From Streptomyces plumbidurans (GTDB taxonomy: Bacteria > Actinomycetota > Actinomycetes > Streptomycetales > Streptomycetaceae): a stretch of 64,000 bases of DNA. This document shows, in pieces, positions 34,218-42,232 of the stretch. Below the pieces are notes generated by a model. It saw only the letters and a program-made list of their open reading frames with translations, was not told where the DNA came from and made no database searches. A program made the position numbers and the translations under genes. The stretch's first letter is position 1, and every line of letters begins with the position of its first letter. The DNA lies in the NCBI RefSeq assembly GCF_019857225.1, contig NZ_JAFJSY010000044.1:31086-95085 (forward strand). Reading direction: 5' to 3'.

Positions 34218-34415
34218 TCAGTCGATGCCCCGGCAGATGTGCGGCTCCAGCCCGGCGTCGTCGGCGTCTCCCGCCAGCCGCAGCACGGGCCTCCTCGGCT
34301 CCGGCACGGTACTCAACAGGACACGTAGGGGGACGCGGGGACGGTGGGGAAGGCGGGAAAAGTACGGCGTCGGCGCCGTGAGGGTCGGTTTCGGCATCGG
34401 GTGGTGTGTGGCCAT
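34218..34415 (-). CDS. Small ORF, 65 residues, candidate peptide gene
   Basis: A 65-codon frame with an excellent ribosome site (AGAAGGAG, 8 nt before ATG 34415). The product is Pro/Arg-rich at first (TPYFSRLPHRPRVPLRVLLS), then acidic, ending DADDAGLEPHICRGID with one Cys. It is the last gene of a minus-strand series behind KAS III (96-bp gap). No family is recognised. It could be a precursor peptide, a small regulator or a chance ORF; the ribosome site is the main evidence that it is real. Confidence 0.5.
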   Translation of the reverse strand: MATHHPMPKPTLTAPTPYFSRLPHRPRVPLRVLLSTVPEPRRPVLRLAGDADDAGLEPHICRGID

Positions 34416-34511
34416 GGTCCTTGCTCCTTCTGGATCGTGAGGGCTTCGTACGGGTCTCCCGTGTCTCCGCTGCTTGGCGTCTGCGCTTACGTGTGCGGTC
34501 GTACGGTCGCG

Positions 34512-35621
34512 CTACCTCGGCCCCGCCAGCGCGGGCCCCGCCAGCGCGGGCTCCGGCCGCGGGGCCGTGGGGGCGGTCGTCCGGCCGGGAATCCTCGGCG
34601 GGCGCGCGTGGCGGGTCGGGGCCCAGCGGAGCAGGGCCGAACCCACCGACATGCCGCCGCCGAAGGCGGACAGGACGGTCAGGTCGCCCTCCGTGAACAG
34701 GCCCCGGCGGTGCGCCAGATCGAGGGTGATCGGGACGGAGGCGGCGCCCGTGTTTCCGTGCAGCGCCAGGGCCAGGTGCATACGGGCCGAGTCCAGGCCG
34801 AGCGTGGGCCAGACCTCGGCCAGCATCACGCCGTTGGCCTGGTGCGGCACGAAGTGGCGGACCGCGCGGGCCGGTACGTCCGCCTTGGCCAGCAGCGCGC
34901 GGACCGCGCCGGGCAGGTTCTCGTGCACGAAGCCGCGCACCCCGCGCCCGTCCATCGTGAACCAGTGCGCACCCTCCGCCAGCGTCTGCGCCGACGCCGG
35001 CCGCCTGCTGCCGCCCGCCGGCACGCTGATCAGCCGGTGCTGGTCGCCGCGCGTGGTCAGGCTGGTGGTGATGCCGCCGGTGGCCGCCGGCACCGGGCCG
35101 AGCACCACCGCTCCCGCTCCGTCCCCGAACAGGATGGCCGTCTTGCGGTCCGCCGGGTCCAGGATGCGGGAGTAGACGTCCGCCCCGATCACCAGGGCGT
35201 ACGGCCCCTGCCCGGCGCTCGCCGGTTCGGCGCGCAGCATGCGTTCGGCCGCCGTCAGCGCGAACATGAAGCCGCTGCACACGGAGTTGACGTCGAAGGC
35301 CGCGGCCCGGTGGGCTCCGATCAGGTCGGTGACGATCGCCGCCGTGGCCGGCTGGGGGTGGTCGGGAGTGGACGTGGCGACCACGACGTACGTGATCTGT
35401 TCGGCCTCCAGGCCCGCCTGTGCGAGTGCCTGCCGGGCCGCCTGCGCCGCCAGGTCCGAGGTCGCCTCGTGGGCCGCGGCCCGGTGCCGTCGTCGTATGC
35501 CCGTCTTGCGTTCGATCCACTCCGCGGTCACCCCCGCCGCCGCGCCGACCTCGTCGTTGTCGATGACGGTGGCGGGCAGGTGGGAGCCGGTCGCGATGAT
35601 GCCGATCGGGTTGGCGTTCAT
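34512..35621 (-). CDS. Beta-ketoacyl-ACP synthase III (FabH-like)
   Basis: A 369-residue KAS III enzyme with an intact Cys115-His260-Asn290 triad (VNSVCSGF, FVPHQANGVML, LHGNTGAASVP). It catalyses decarboxylative condensation or acyl transfer onto ACP/CoA or a small acceptor. It is longer than housekeeping FabH because of a Pro/Ala-rich C-terminal extension (residues ~335-369) containing a PALAGPALAGP duplication. It sits fourth in the minus-strand series that begins with an AfsA-like gene, so a cluster-specific role is likely. Confidence 0.92.
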   Translation of the reverse strand: MNANPIGIIATGSHLPATVIDNDEVGAAAGVTAEWIERKTGIRRRHRAAAHEATSDLAAQAARQALAQAGLEAEQITYVVVATSTPDHPQPATAAIVTDLIGAHRAAAFDVNSVCSGFMFALTAAERMLRAEPASAGQGPYALVIGADVYSRILDPADRKTAILFGDGAGAVVLGPVPAATGGITTSLTTRGDQHRLISVPAGGSRRPASAQTLAEGAHWFTMDGRGVRGFVHENLPGAVRALLAKADVPARAVRHFVPHQANGVMLAEVWPTLGLDSARMHLALALHGNTGAASVPITLDLAHRRGLFTEGDLTVLSAFGGGMSVGSALLRWAPTRHARPPRIPGRTTAPTAPRPEPALAGPALAGPR

Positions 35622-35694
35622 GTTCGGTCTCTCCTGAAGTGTGTCGAGGAAGTGTGTTGAGTTGGCGTGACGTCGAACTGCGTTTGAGTGCGCG

Positions 35695-36588
35695 TCAGTT
35701 GGACGGTGTGGTGGTGAACTCGCCGAAGCTCGGGCCCTGCAGCTTCAGTTGGGCGTGGATGTCGCCGCCGAGGCCGAAGTGGCCGATGGCGCCGCCGTAG
35801 TTCTGCTGGTAGCTCATCCACAGCACTACGACGTTGATCACCCGGTTCGCGCCGGGGGTGCCCGGCGCCGGGAAGGGGTTGGGCAGCGTCGCCCGGTAGT
35901 GGGCCATGCCGTTGCTGTCGCTGATGAAGGCGTTCGGCACGCCGAGGGGGCCGGGGCGGGTCGGGCCCGACGGGTCGAGGTCGTGCTCGCGCAGCGACAT
36001 GACGGTGTAGAGGCTGTCCGGGATCAGGCCGGTGAAGGCGAACGAGAAGTCGGCGCCGCGCCGGTGCGCCGGCACATGGACCTCCAACTGGCCGCGTGCC
36101 TTGGCCCATTGGCCCAGCGTGATCGGCTCACGCACCTTCGGTCCGTCCTCCTCGCGCAGGTCCGGGATCGGCGCGCCGTGCAGCGGGTAGCTGGGGCGCC
36201 GCACGTCGTGGGCGTCGGGGCGTTGCTCGGGGGCGAAGAGCATCGGGTAGTTGTTGCAGGGCAGGGGGAGGGGCAGGGTGTAGAGCTGGACCTGGGCGTC
36301 CGGGCCGGTGGGGTCGGTGAGGTCGAGCTCGCGCACGATGTCGTACGGCAGGTTGCGGCCGAGCGGCGGCAGGGGGCTGTCGGGGGAGACCACCGCGCCG
36401 CCCCACTCGGAGACGGTGGTGCCGTCGGGGCCGGGGCGGTTGACGCGGCCGATGACGACGAAGTCGCCGTTCGCGTCCACGATCTCGCTCGGCGGATACA
36501 GCGGGCCCTGCGTGGTGACGCTCAGGTCGTAGGTCCGGGTCATGGGGGCGGCCGCGACGGGTGCTGCGGCCACGGGTGAGACGGTCAT
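35695..36588 (-). CDS. Protein of unknown function in the cluster
   Basis: A 297-residue soluble protein with an Ala-rich N-terminus (VSPVAAAPVAAAPMTRTYDL), many Pro/Gly turns (EWGGAVVSPDSPLPPLGRNL) and a later beta-rich part (GQLEVHVPAHRRGADFSFAF, YTVMSLREHDLDPSGPTRPG). There is no signal peptide and I recognise no catalytic motif. The C-terminal WMSYQQNYGGAIGHFGLGGD is rich in aromatic and Gly residues. ATG 36588 follows AAGGAGCACCCGCC. It is co-directional with the AfsA-like, dimeric-barrel and KAS III genes. Confidence 0.75.
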   Translation of the reverse strand: MTVSPVAAAPVAAAPMTRTYDLSVTTQGPLYPPSEIVDANGDFVVIGRVNRPGPDGTTVSEWGGAVVSPDSPLPPLGRNLPYDIVRELDLTDPTGPDAQVQLYTLPLPLPCNNYPMLFAPEQRPDAHDVRRPSYPLHGAPIPDLREEDGPKVREPITLGQWAKARGQLEVHVPAHRRGADFSFAFTGLIPDSLYTVMSLREHDLDPSGPTRPGPLGVPNAFISDSNGMAHYRATLPNPFPAPGTPGANRVINVVVLWMSYQQNYGGAIGHFGLGGDIHAQLKLQGPSFGEFTTTPSN

Positions 36589-36764
36589 GGCGGGTGCTCC
36601 TTCGCCAATTCGAAGCCAGTGCCAACCAGTGCGAACAGGTTGGGGCGGGTAGGGGGTGGCCGGTGGGCGGTGGCCCCGCCGACCGCGACGTATGCGAACA
36701 GCCGGCCGCGGGACGCCTTGCTGGAGGGTCGCGCGGCCGGCCGTCGGGGGAGGGGCGGAGTGGG

Positions 36765-37394
36765 TCAGGCGGCGGTGACGCGCTCGTAGATGCGGGTGTA
36801 CAGGCCGTTGTCGCCCCCGGTGATGTAGGTGTCGCCGGCCTCGCGGACGATCTGCTGGTAGCGCGGGGAGGTGAAGGCCTCCATGTAGGTCGCCGGGTCG
36901 GCCTCGAAGCCGGACACGAACATCACGCCGGGTTCCGTGCTGGCCAGCGAGTGGAAGGCCTGGAAGCTCTTGACCGCGTCCGAGGTGCGTACGACGTCGA
37001 AGATGGTCTCCTCGCGCCAGGCCCGGTACTGCCGGTAGACGCGCGGCACGACCTCGACGTGCCGCATCTGCACGTACCGCGTGTCCGGCAGGGCGCCGGC
37101 GGCCGGCTTGGGCGCCTCGACGAACTGCAGGAACTGGCGCCGGAAGTCGCCCTCGCCCAGCGGGCCGACGGCCTCCCACAGCTTCCACCAGTCGGCGCGC
37201 AGTTCCTCCATGCGCTCGAAACCGTCCAGTGGGGCGAGTTCGAGGACCGAGTTGCTCTCCAGGCCGCGGTAGAGGATGCGGCCCGCGAAGCCGGACGCGT
37301 CGTTGTGGCGCTGCCAGGCCTCGGCGACGGCGTCGACCTGCTCGGGCTTGGCGAACAGCTCGGTGGCGGTGATCAGGGCGGCGGAAGCGGACAT
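36765..37394 (-). CDS. Putative dimeric alpha/beta-barrel protein
   Basis: A 209-residue protein apparently made of two ferredoxin-like halves: AALITATELFAKPEQVDAVA ... FAGRILYRGLESNSVLELAP, and TRYVQMRHVEVVPRVYRQYR ... FMFVSGFEADP-type end (GVMFVSGFEADPATYMEAFT). This is the pattern of ABM-type monooxygenases or cyclases, but I cannot identify active residues. GAAGGAGAACCGTC precedes the ATG. It lies between the AfsA-like gene (128-bp gap) and the 297-residue gene (176-bp gap), and so may act on the same intermediate. Confidence 0.75.
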   Translation of the reverse strand: MSASAALITATELFAKPEQVDAVAEAWQRHNDASGFAGRILYRGLESNSVLELAPLDGFERMEELRADWWKLWEAVGPLGEGDFRRQFLQFVEAPKPAAGALPDTRYVQMRHVEVVPRVYRQYRAWREETIFDVVRTSDAVKSFQAFHSLASTEPGVMFVSGFEADPATYMEAFTSPRYQQIVREAGDTYITGGDNGLYTRIYERVTAA

Positions 37395-37522
37395 GACGGT
37401 TCTCCTTCGATACGGGTGTGGATGTGGGGTGTCGCTGCGTCAAGTGGCGGGCGGAGCAGTGCATATGCCGAGTGCTGCCGCGCAAGTGATGGGGCTGCGT
37501 GCGGAGTTGAGTGCCCGGCGGC

Positions 37523-38338
37523 TCAGGCGCCGACCAGCACCGGGTGCCCGGTGGCCGCGGCCCCCGCCGCCGTGGCCGCCTGCTGCGCGATGCGTGCCGT
37601 GTGCTCGACGGCGTGCTGCGCCCTGCGGTGCTCCTTGGCCTCGATGACCGGTGCGTCGAAGGCCGTGTACGTCACGGTCGTGATCGAGGCGCGGCGGCCT
37701 GCCTGGTGCAGGGAGATCTCCGCGGCGAAGGAGAGCCGGCCCGGGTCGTCGAGTTCGGCACGGAGGGTGTGGTAGACGATCGTGGCGTCGAGCGGGAAGA
37801 GGAAGTTCTCGAAGTCCGTGTTCAGGGACTCGATGACGTAGTAGTACGACCGGTCGAGATGGCGCGAGGCGTGGTAGCGCTCGCTGACCGCGAGGAACAT
37901 CTGCCGAGCCGCCTCGACGGCGACCATGCCCTGGACGTGCTCGCCGGTCTGGTGGTCGATGAGCAGCTCGTTGTCGTTGTGGACGCGCAGGGTCGCGGAG
38001 AACAGGTCCTCGCCGTCCCGCCTGAGGTCGGCTATGAGGGTGTTGCAGCTTCGGTGTTTGTGGGCCTCGCCGCGGCCGGCCAGCGCCGGCTCGCGGAAGT
38101 CGAAGTCCAGCCGCTCGGCGAGGCCCAGCAGCAGGGCCTGCTCGCGGACGAGCTCCCAGTCGTGGCGGGTGACGCCCTGACCGGCGCGGACCCGGATCGG
38201 GTGGGTGTCCCAGGAGTACACCCCGAGGCGCATCTCCTCGGTGAACTGAGTGACCGTCAGTACGTCCGCGTGCGTGGCGAATCCGGCGAAACGGTCACCG
38301 ACGAGCAGCAGAGTCCGGGGGTTGGCTGTGGCTGACAT
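37523..38338 (-). CDS. AfsA-family hotdog protein (first copy)
   Basis: A 271-residue protein with an AfsA (A-factor biosynthesis) hotdog signature: AHKHRSCNTLIADLRRDGED, FSATLRVHNDNELLID and HVQGMVAVEAARQMFLAVSE. Then comes a second hotdog-like half (DTDFENFLFPLDATIVYHTL). AfsA enzymes condense a beta-ketoacyl thioester with dihydroxyacetone phosphate to start butyrolactone or butenolide synthesis. This copy is shorter than usual AfsA (~300), has diverged, and may do a different condensation. AAGGAG precedes ATG 38338. It is divergent from a TetR gene with two operator copies between. Confidence 0.8.
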   Translation of the reverse strand: MSATANPRTLLLVGDRFAGFATHADVLTVTQFTEEMRLGVYSWDTHPIRVRAGQGVTRHDWELVREQALLLGLAERLDFDFREPALAGRGEAHKHRSCNTLIADLRRDGEDLFSATLRVHNDNELLIDHQTGEHVQGMVAVEAARQMFLAVSERYHASRHLDRSYYYVIESLNTDFENFLFPLDATIVYHTLRAELDDPGRLSFAAEISLHQAGRRASITTVTYTAFDAPVIEAKEHRRAQHAVEHTARIAQQAATAAGAAATGHPVLVGA

Positions 38339-38501
38339 GCGTTTCTCCTTGGTGGGGCGGCCATGCCGCAGGGGCGGCCGCAGACGGGAGGAGTCTCGAA
38401 ACAGGTACAGCTGACGTACGGGCCTGCCGCCTCTTCCGCGCCGGTTTGTCCGGGGTGGCGGGGCCGATGGGAAGAACGTAGAACACCTCGGGCGTGGACG
38501 C

Positions 38502-38539
38502 AACCATCTAGTTGGTTTTTTAGAACTATCCAGTTGGTT
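38502..38539. promoter_or_regulatory. Two operators between afsA-like and tetR genes
   Basis: AACCATCTAGTTGGTT (38502-38517) and AACTATCCAGTTGGTT (38524-38539) lie 22 bp apart in the divergent promoter region. The same 16-bp site recurs twice at 39283-39320. TAGGCT at 38551-38556 is a likely -10 for a leaderless TetR mRNA (ATG 38563). Confidence 0.75.
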
Positions 38540-38562
38540 TTCCGATGGACTAGGCTCGTCCC

Positions 38563-39165
38563 ATGGCTGAGACACCCAAGGGACAGCAGACCCGCGCCAA
38601 GCTTCTGGAGGCCGCCGAGGCGGAGTTCTCCGAGCACGGTCTCGCGGGTGCGCGCGTGGACCGCATCGCGGAGCGCTCCGGCGTCAACAAGCAGCGGATC
38701 TATGCCTACTTCGGCAACAAGGAAGCCCTGTTCGCCGCCGTCATGGCCAAGGTCTACGCGCATATGTCCGAAGCCGTCCCCATCCCCACCACGGAGGAGG
38801 GTCTGCGCTCCTACGTCGGCGAGGTCTTCGACTACCACCGCCAGTCCGACCTGGTGCGGCTGCTGGCCTGGGAGGGGCTGCACTACCGCGACCGGCCGAT
38901 CCCGGACGAGAAGGAACGTGAGGCGTACTACGTCCACAAGACGGCCGCGCTCAGCCTCGCCCTCGGCATCGACGACCCCACCTCGGCGGCCCGGGCGCTC
39001 ATCGCCCTGATCGGCGTGGCGTCCTGGCCGTTCATCGTGCCGCAGCAGCGCCGGCTGATGCTGGGGCCGGACGGGGACACCGAGTCGGGCTGGGCGCTGC
39101 TGCGGGCCAGTGTCGTCGCGCACGGGCACTCGATCATCGACAACGTTCTGCAGGGGTCGGTCTAG
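38563..39165 (+). CDS. TetR-family regulator
   Basis: A 200-residue TetR: HTH in QTRAKLLEAAEAEFSEHGLA and VDRIAERSGVNKQRIYAYFG, then a helical ligand domain (VRLLAWEGLHYRDRPIPDEK, LIALIGVASWPFIVPQQRRL). Matching 16-bp sites flank it on both sides, which argues for autoregulation and control of the divergent AfsA-like operon and the downstream SDR gene. It ends with two hairpins. Confidence 0.9.
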   Translation: MAETPKGQQTRAKLLEAAEAEFSEHGLAGARVDRIAERSGVNKQRIYAYFGNKEALFAAVMAKVYAHMSEAVPIPTTEEGLRSYVGEVFDYHRQSDLVRLLAWEGLHYRDRPIPDEKEREAYYVHKTAALSLALGIDDPTSAARALIALIGVASWPFIVPQQRRLMLGPDGDTESGWALLRASVVAHGHSIIDNVLQGSV

Positions 39166-39172
39166 GGGGTAT

Positions 39173-39230
39173 CTCTGCGGCAAGGGGCCGCAGAGGCAAG
39201 GGAGTTCGGGAGCGTCCGGGCTCCCTTTTT
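39173..39230 (+). terminator. Double hairpin with T-tract after tetR
   Basis: The first hairpin has arms CTCTGCGGC (39173-39181) and GCCGCAGAG (39187-39195). The second has AGGGAG (39199-39204) pairing with CTCCCT (39221-39226), followed by TTTT. This is a clear intrinsic terminator. Confidence 0.85.
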
Positions 39231-39280
39231 GCGTTCCCTTCTTCGATCCTTTTGTGCCTCTTCTTGCTGGTCAGCATGAT

Positions 39281-39322
39281 GCAACCATCTAGTTGGTTCT
39301 TAAAAACCAACTAGATGGTTGC
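39281..39322. promoter_or_regulatory. Large perfect palindrome (paired TetR operators)
   Basis: GCAACCATCTAGTTGGTT (39281-39298) and its exact complement AACCAACTAGATGGTTGC (39305-39322) flank CTTAAA, giving 18-bp perfect arms. Each arm holds one copy of the 16-bp site found upstream of the TetR gene. It lies directly before the SDR gene. Confidence 0.85.
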
Positions 39323-39440
39323 GTCGACCTCCGAACCCGGCTACCTTCTTCATCACCAGGCCGAACCCGCTCACCCGGGGTCGCCGACTGGACCTGACGT
39401 GTCGTCAACCAGGGGCGCTGCCCCGGGAATTGAGGAAGCC

Positions 39441-40241
39441 GTGGACAGCACCGCCCTTGCCCTCGCCCCCGTCATCGTCGTCAGCGGCGCCACCGGCGGA
39501 ATGGGTTCGGCCGTGGTGGAGGAGCTGGCCCGGTCCGATGCCACCGTCGTGCTGCTCGGCCGGGACGCGGGCCGCCTGGAGCGGACCCGGACCGAGATCG
39601 ACGCCCGCACCGGCGGCGCCGGCCGGCTCGTGCCGTACGAGACCGACATCAACTCCGCCGCCTCCGTGGACGGTACGGTCGCCGCCCTGGTCGCCGAGCT
39701 GGGCCGGGTCGACGGGCTGGTGCACACCGCGGGCGACGGTCCGCTGGCTCCGCTGGAGGAGGCCACCGACGCGATGTGGCAGGCCACCTTCAACGGCAAG
39801 CTCATGGGCGCCGTCCGGCTCACCCGGGCGCTCGCGGGCCCGCTGGCAGAGGGCGACGGCGGCTCGGTCGTGCTGGTCAGCGGGGTCTTCCGCAAGGACC
39901 CCGACCCGCTCTTCCCGGTGAACAGCGCGGTCAACGCCGCCCTCGCGGCCTTCGCGAAGGCGGTCTCGAAGGACCTGGGCCGCAAGGGAGTCCGGGTCAA
40001 CGTGCTCGACCCCGGCGCCGTGCGCACCCCGCTGTGGGACGAGATCGCCAAGGCGATCGGCGACCGCACCGGCGCCACCGCCGAGGAGGTCAGCGCCCAG
40101 GTCGCCGCCGGGACCCCGCTCGGCACGCTCGCGGAGCCGGTCGACGTCGCCCGGCTGACCGCCTTCCTCCTCTCGCCGGCCGCCCGTCACATCGCGGGCG
40201 CCGCGCTCACCCTGGACGGCGGGGCGTCGGCCGGCCTGTAG
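39441..40241 (+). CDS. SDR-family oxidoreductase
   Basis: A 266-residue classical SDR: VSGATGGMGSAVVEELA (cofactor site), LVSGVF, then PVNSAVNAALAAFAKAVSKD where the usual YxxxK Tyr is replaced by an N-S-A-V-N context with Lys retained, and PGAVRTPLWDE, LTLDGGASAGL. The replaced Tyr makes catalysis uncertain. The frame can start at ATG 39315, inside the palindrome, but GTG 39441 with TGAGGA upstream fits the family better. It begins the plus-strand series SDR-tautomerase-MFS. Confidence 0.82.
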   Translation: MDSTALALAPVIVVSGATGGMGSAVVEELARSDATVVLLGRDAGRLERTRTEIDARTGGAGRLVPYETDINSAASVDGTVAALVAELGRVDGLVHTAGDGPLAPLEEATDAMWQATFNGKLMGAVRLTRALAGPLAEGDGGSVVLVSGVFRKDPDPLFPVNSAVNAALAAFAKAVSKDLGRKGVRVNVLDPGAVRTPLWDEIAKAIGDRTGATAEEVSAQVAAGTPLGTLAEPVDVARLTAFLLSPAARHIAGAALTLDGGASAGL

Positions 40242-40351
40242 CCGCCCGCCGCACGTTCTGCCACACGTTCCGCCCCGCATCCCGCATCCCGCATCCCGCT
40301 CACGTTGCGGTCAGCCGTGCCCAACTCCCGTACGCCCGAAGGAGCTTCGCC

Positions 40352-40582
40352 ATGCCCATCCTCTCCATGACCACCTGGCCCAACCAGACCGACGAGAAGT
40401 GCCAGGAGCTGGTCGAGGAGCTCACCGCGACGGTGCACCGCGTCATCGGCGCACCCCTCGACAAGATCACCGTCTACATCCAGGAGATTCCGCAGAACCG
40501 CTGGGGCGAGGGCGGAGTGCTCGGCACGAACCCCGAGTTCGCCGAACTCAGCCGCCGCCGCGCCGCGCCGGCCGACGCCTGA
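40352..40582 (+). CDS. 4-oxalocrotonate tautomerase-like protein
   Basis: A 76-residue tautomerase: MPILSMTTWPNQTDEKCQEL provides the catalytic N-terminal proline after Met removal, followed by TATVHRVIGAPLDKITVYIQ and EIPQNRWGEGG. The family moves double bonds in small keto acids. AAGGAGCTTCGCC precedes the ATG. Its presence with an SDR and a flavoenzyme suggests enolisation or isomerisation of a keto intermediate. Confidence 0.9.
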   Translation: MPILSMTTWPNQTDEKCQELVEELTATVHRVIGAPLDKITVYIQEIPQNRWGEGGVLGTNPEFAELSRRRAAPADA

Positions 40583-40676
40583 CCGCGCTCCACCCCTTCA
40601 CCCCTCAGTCCACCCCCCCATCAACTCCTGCTCGTCTCCCCCCCCACCAACCCGGCCTTTCCCAAGGAGAGTTCCC

Positions 40677-42116
40677 ATGGCCATCCTGACCCGGTCCGCG
40701 CGGACCGACCGGACCGACCGGACCCCGGTCGTACCGGCCGGTGAACCGAACACCCCGCGGCGGTCCTCGACCACCACCGTGCTCGCGGCGGCGCTGCTCG
40801 CCTTCTTCGTCATCTCCCTCGACGGCTCGGTCGTCAACGTGGCCCTGCCGGCCATCTCCCACAGCCTGCGCGGCTCCATGGCCGACCTGCAGTGGATCGT
40901 CGACGGCTACACCCTGATGTTCGCGGCGTTCATGCTGTCTGCCGGTACCTTCTCGGACCGGATCGGCGCCACCCGCGCCTACGCCTGGGGCCTGGCCGCC
41001 TTCACCGTGGCCTCCCTGGCCTGCGGCGTCGCGCCCAACCTGGCCACGCTGATCGGCGCCCGGATGGTGCAGGGCGGTGCCGCCGCGCTGATGGTGCCGG
41101 CCTCGCTCGCGCTGATCCGGCAGACCTACTCCGACCCGGGCAAGCGGGCGCGAGCCATCGCGATCTGGACGGCCGCCGGTTCCGTGGCGGTCGCCGTAGG
41201 GCCGGTCGTCGGCGGGATGCTTACCAGCGGGCTGAGCTGGCGCGCGGTGTTCTACCTGAACCTCCCGGTGGGCGCCCTCGGCCTCGCCCTGCTGACCCGT
41301 ATCCAGGCCTCGCCGCGCCGCGAGGCCCCGGTCGACCTGGTCGGCCAGCTCTCCGTCGTGGCCTCCCTGGCCGGTCTGACGTACGCCGTGATCGAGGGCG
41401 GGCGCGCGGGCTGGGGCAGCCCGGACGTGCTGGGGACGCTGGCCCTGGCCGCCGTGGCGACCGCCGCGTTCGTGTGGACGCAGACGCGGCGGGAGCGGCC
41501 GATGGTGCCGCTGAGCATCTTCAAGTCCCGCACGGTGCTGGTCTGCCTGGCGGCCGGTTTCACCATCAACGCGGTGTTCTACGGCGCCATCTTCCTGCTC
41601 GGCATGTACTTCCAGCAGGTGCGCGGCGCCTCGCCGGTCAGCACCGGCGTGATGTTCATCCCGATGTGCGCGCTGATCTCCATCGTCAACATGGCGGGCG
41701 TCAAGCTGGCGGCGCGCAAGGGCGCGTGGGTGCCGATGACGATCGGGCAGCTGGTCATGACCGCGGGTTCGCTGCTGATGCTGACGGTCACCGACCACAC
41801 GTCGTACCTGGTCCCCGTGCTGCTGCTGGTCCCGATCGGCCTGGGCGGCGGGCTCGCGGTGCCGTCGCTGACGGCGGCGATCCTGGAGAACATCGACGGC
41901 GAGCGGGCGGGCACGGCGGCCGCGGTGCTCAACACCTTCCGGCAGGTGGGCAGTTGCATCGCGGTGGCGGCGTTCGGCGCGCTGATCGCGGACACCTCGC
42001 ACTTCCAGCAGGGGTTCGACACCAGCTTCGTGATCAGCGTGGTGATGCTGCTGACCACCGCCGTGGCCACGGCGCTGCTGCTGCGGGTGGGCAAGCGGGC
42101 CGGGAGCAAGGCGTAG
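40677..42116 (+). CDS. MFS drug exporter, DHA2 (EmrB/QacA) type
   Basis: A 479-residue transporter with about 14 spans: FFVISLDGSVVNVALPAISH is the DHA2 motif D1 and GTFSDRIGATRAYAWGLAAF is motif A. The C-terminus is basic (VGKRAGSKA). Such exporters expel antibiotics and often the product of their own cluster. It has AAGGAGAGTTCCC before ATG 40677 and follows the tautomerase by 94 bp. Confidence 0.92.
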   Translation: MAILTRSARTDRTDRTPVVPAGEPNTPRRSSTTTVLAAALLAFFVISLDGSVVNVALPAISHSLRGSMADLQWIVDGYTLMFAAFMLSAGTFSDRIGATRAYAWGLAAFTVASLACGVAPNLATLIGARMVQGGAAALMVPASLALIRQTYSDPGKRARAIAIWTAAGSVAVAVGPVVGGMLTSGLSWRAVFYLNLPVGALGLALLTRIQASPRREAPVDLVGQLSVVASLAGLTYAVIEGGRAGWGSPDVLGTLALAAVATAAFVWTQTRRERPMVPLSIFKSRTVLVCLAAGFTINAVFYGAIFLLGMYFQQVRGASPVSTGVMFIPMCALISIVNMAGVKLAARKGAWVPMTIGQLVMTAGSLLMLTVTDHTSYLVPVLLLVPIGLGGGLAVPSLTAAILENIDGERAGTAAAVLNTFRQVGSCIAVAAFGALIADTSHFQQGFDTSFVISVVMLLTTAVATALLLRVGKRAGSKA

Positions 42117-42132
42117 GTTTCCGGCGGCTGGT

Positions 42133-42161
42133 GCCCCGCGTCCCCCCAAGGGGCGCGGGGC
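42133..42161 (+). terminator. GC-rich hairpin after the MFS exporter
   Basis: Arms GCCCCGCG (42133-42140) and CGCGGGGC (42154-42161) with an inner CCCC/GGGG pair. It separates the SDR-tautomerase-MFS unit from the carboxylase genes. Confidence 0.7.
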
Positions 42162-42203
42162 TTCCGCATGTCCGGAGGAGGGGTCGTGCAAAGCCCCATT
42201 AAA

Positions 42204-42221
42204 AAACCTTCACGAAGGAAT
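42204..42221. promoter_or_regulatory. ARE-like dyad 2, upstream of the carboxylase
   Basis: AAACCTTC-AC-GAAGGAAT, with perfect inner arms CCTTC/GAAGG, ends 11 bp before ATG 42233 and lies in AT-rich sequence. It matches the elements at 33198 and 47368. Binding here would block transcription or, if the mRNA has a leader, overlap the ribosome site. Confidence 0.72.
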
Positions 42222-42232
42222 TTAAATGCGTC

